Source: Panulirus ornatus
Lineage: Eukaryota > Arthropoda > Malacostraca > Decapoda > Palinuridae
NCBI RefSeq assembly: GCF_036320965.1
Contig: NC_092240.1
Span: 9,242,501 to 9,306,500, forward strand
DNA: 64,000 nucleotides
Direction: 5' to 3'
Position 1 is the stretch's first letter. Each line of letters starts with the position of its first letter. This document shows positions 63,440-64,000 of this stretch, piece after piece. Position numbers and translations under genes: made by a program. Below the pieces are notes generated by a model. The model was not told where the DNA came from. It searched no databases and saw nothing but the letters and a program-made list of their open reading frames with translations.

Positions 63440-63569
63440 AGGGGGGGGCAGCCCCCCTCCCCTCGTTTTAAAGACATAATGATCATCCTTGTCTGAGGTT
63501 ATGGTGGGGGGGCGGGTGGGGGGGGGGGGGTTGAGGGTGGGGGAGGGCAATAGATTTGATCATCCCCCT

Positions 63570-63678
63570 CTCCTCCTCCTCCTCTCCTCCTCCTCCTCCT
63601 CCTCGTCTTCCTCCTCCTCCTCTCCTCCTCCTCCTCCTCCTCCTCCTCCTCCTCCTCCTCCTCCTCCTCCTCCTCCTC
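63570..63678. repeat. (TCC)n trinucleotide array
   Basis: About 109 bp of mostly TCC with TCTCC and TCTTCC interruptions. Confidence 0.95.
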
Positions 63679-64000
63679 CCCACGCCCACGTAAATCATGG
63701 GCTGAACAGCTTTTGTGGTCGGGTGGTTGATCCTCGACGACGCGGGTGGGAGTGAGTGGTGACGACCACCTCCAACACCACCACCAACCACCTCCTCCAC
63801 CACCTCCAACCACCAACCACAGCCAGGAATTCATGTCGTAAATTAAGCCAATTACCTCAAGATGGAACGTTGATTTTCTGTACCTAACCCTTACCCCCAA
63901 AAATAGAAAAAAAATAAAAAATGGGTTACGGAAAAAAGCTTATTAAATCCTGGTTTACGAGGGAAGCGATTAATATCATAGCTTTTTGATGGGACATAAG
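63679..64000. other. Right-end unique stretch
   Basis: It contains a CCACCAACC-type tract near 63763-63822. No gene is supported. Confidence 0.4.

Noticed and set aside
63066..63479. 137-codon frame with seven-residue VQRSNFR repeats
   Set aside because: It is the 21-bp minisatellite followed by a (GA)n array.

Overview
This 64-kb window is eukaryotic repeat-dominated DNA with no convincing host gene. Long pure dinucleotide arrays (AG/CT, AC/GT, AT), many minisatellite families, one large AT-rich satellite and non-LTR retrotransposon copies suggest an arthropod, most plausibly a decapod crustacean. That placement is an inference from repeat style, not from a host marker gene. The only recognisable protein is the reverse transcriptase of a LINE-type (non-LTR) retrotransposon, present in two copies.

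Layout. 0.2-2.2 kb: a 5'-truncated LINE on the minus strand with an intact reverse-transcriptase reading frame, a 3' UTR and a poly(A) tail next to (TA)n. 2.2-20.8 kb: short unique stretches interrupted by AG/CT, AC/GT and AT arrays and by minisatellites with units of 21-49 bp. 20.8-24.2 kb: a 3.3-kb minisatellite of 19-bp units. 24.2-34.6 kb: more microsatellites, five different minisatellites in succession (24.9-28.5 kb), one SINE-like element and a tRNA-like B-box sequence. 34.6-47.7 kb: a 13-kb satellite of about 43 units of about 300 bp, in two interspersed subtypes, with one SINE-like insertion. 47.7-55.4 kb: a retroelement cluster with a tRNA-like fragment, five SINE-like copies, a second LINE copy with a 5' inversion and an older LINE 3' end, nearly all bordered by (TA)n. 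55.4-64 kb: minisatellites, including a 2.3-kb array of 32-bp units with an internal 640-bp duplication.

How the parts relate. The LINE ends in a GC-rich block close to GCGCTACCTCGC-AA-CGCGGGA followed by poly(A). The SINE-like family (seven copies) ends in nearly the same block followed by A-rich sequence and (TA)n. A third LINE-like 3' end at 52.1-52.3 kb carries an intermediate version. This is the pattern expected when a SINE borrows the 3' recognition tail of a LINE. The two LINE copies are nearly identical by eye; the two coding differences I found are synonymous, so the LINE was probably active recently. The second copy has the inversion structure expected from twin priming. The long 'reading frames' elsewhere (Ser-Leu, Arg-Glu, Tyr-Ile, His-Thr and similar repeats) are translations of tandem repeats and are not annotated as genes. 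Positions, periods and copy numbers were read by eye and may be off by a few bases or units.
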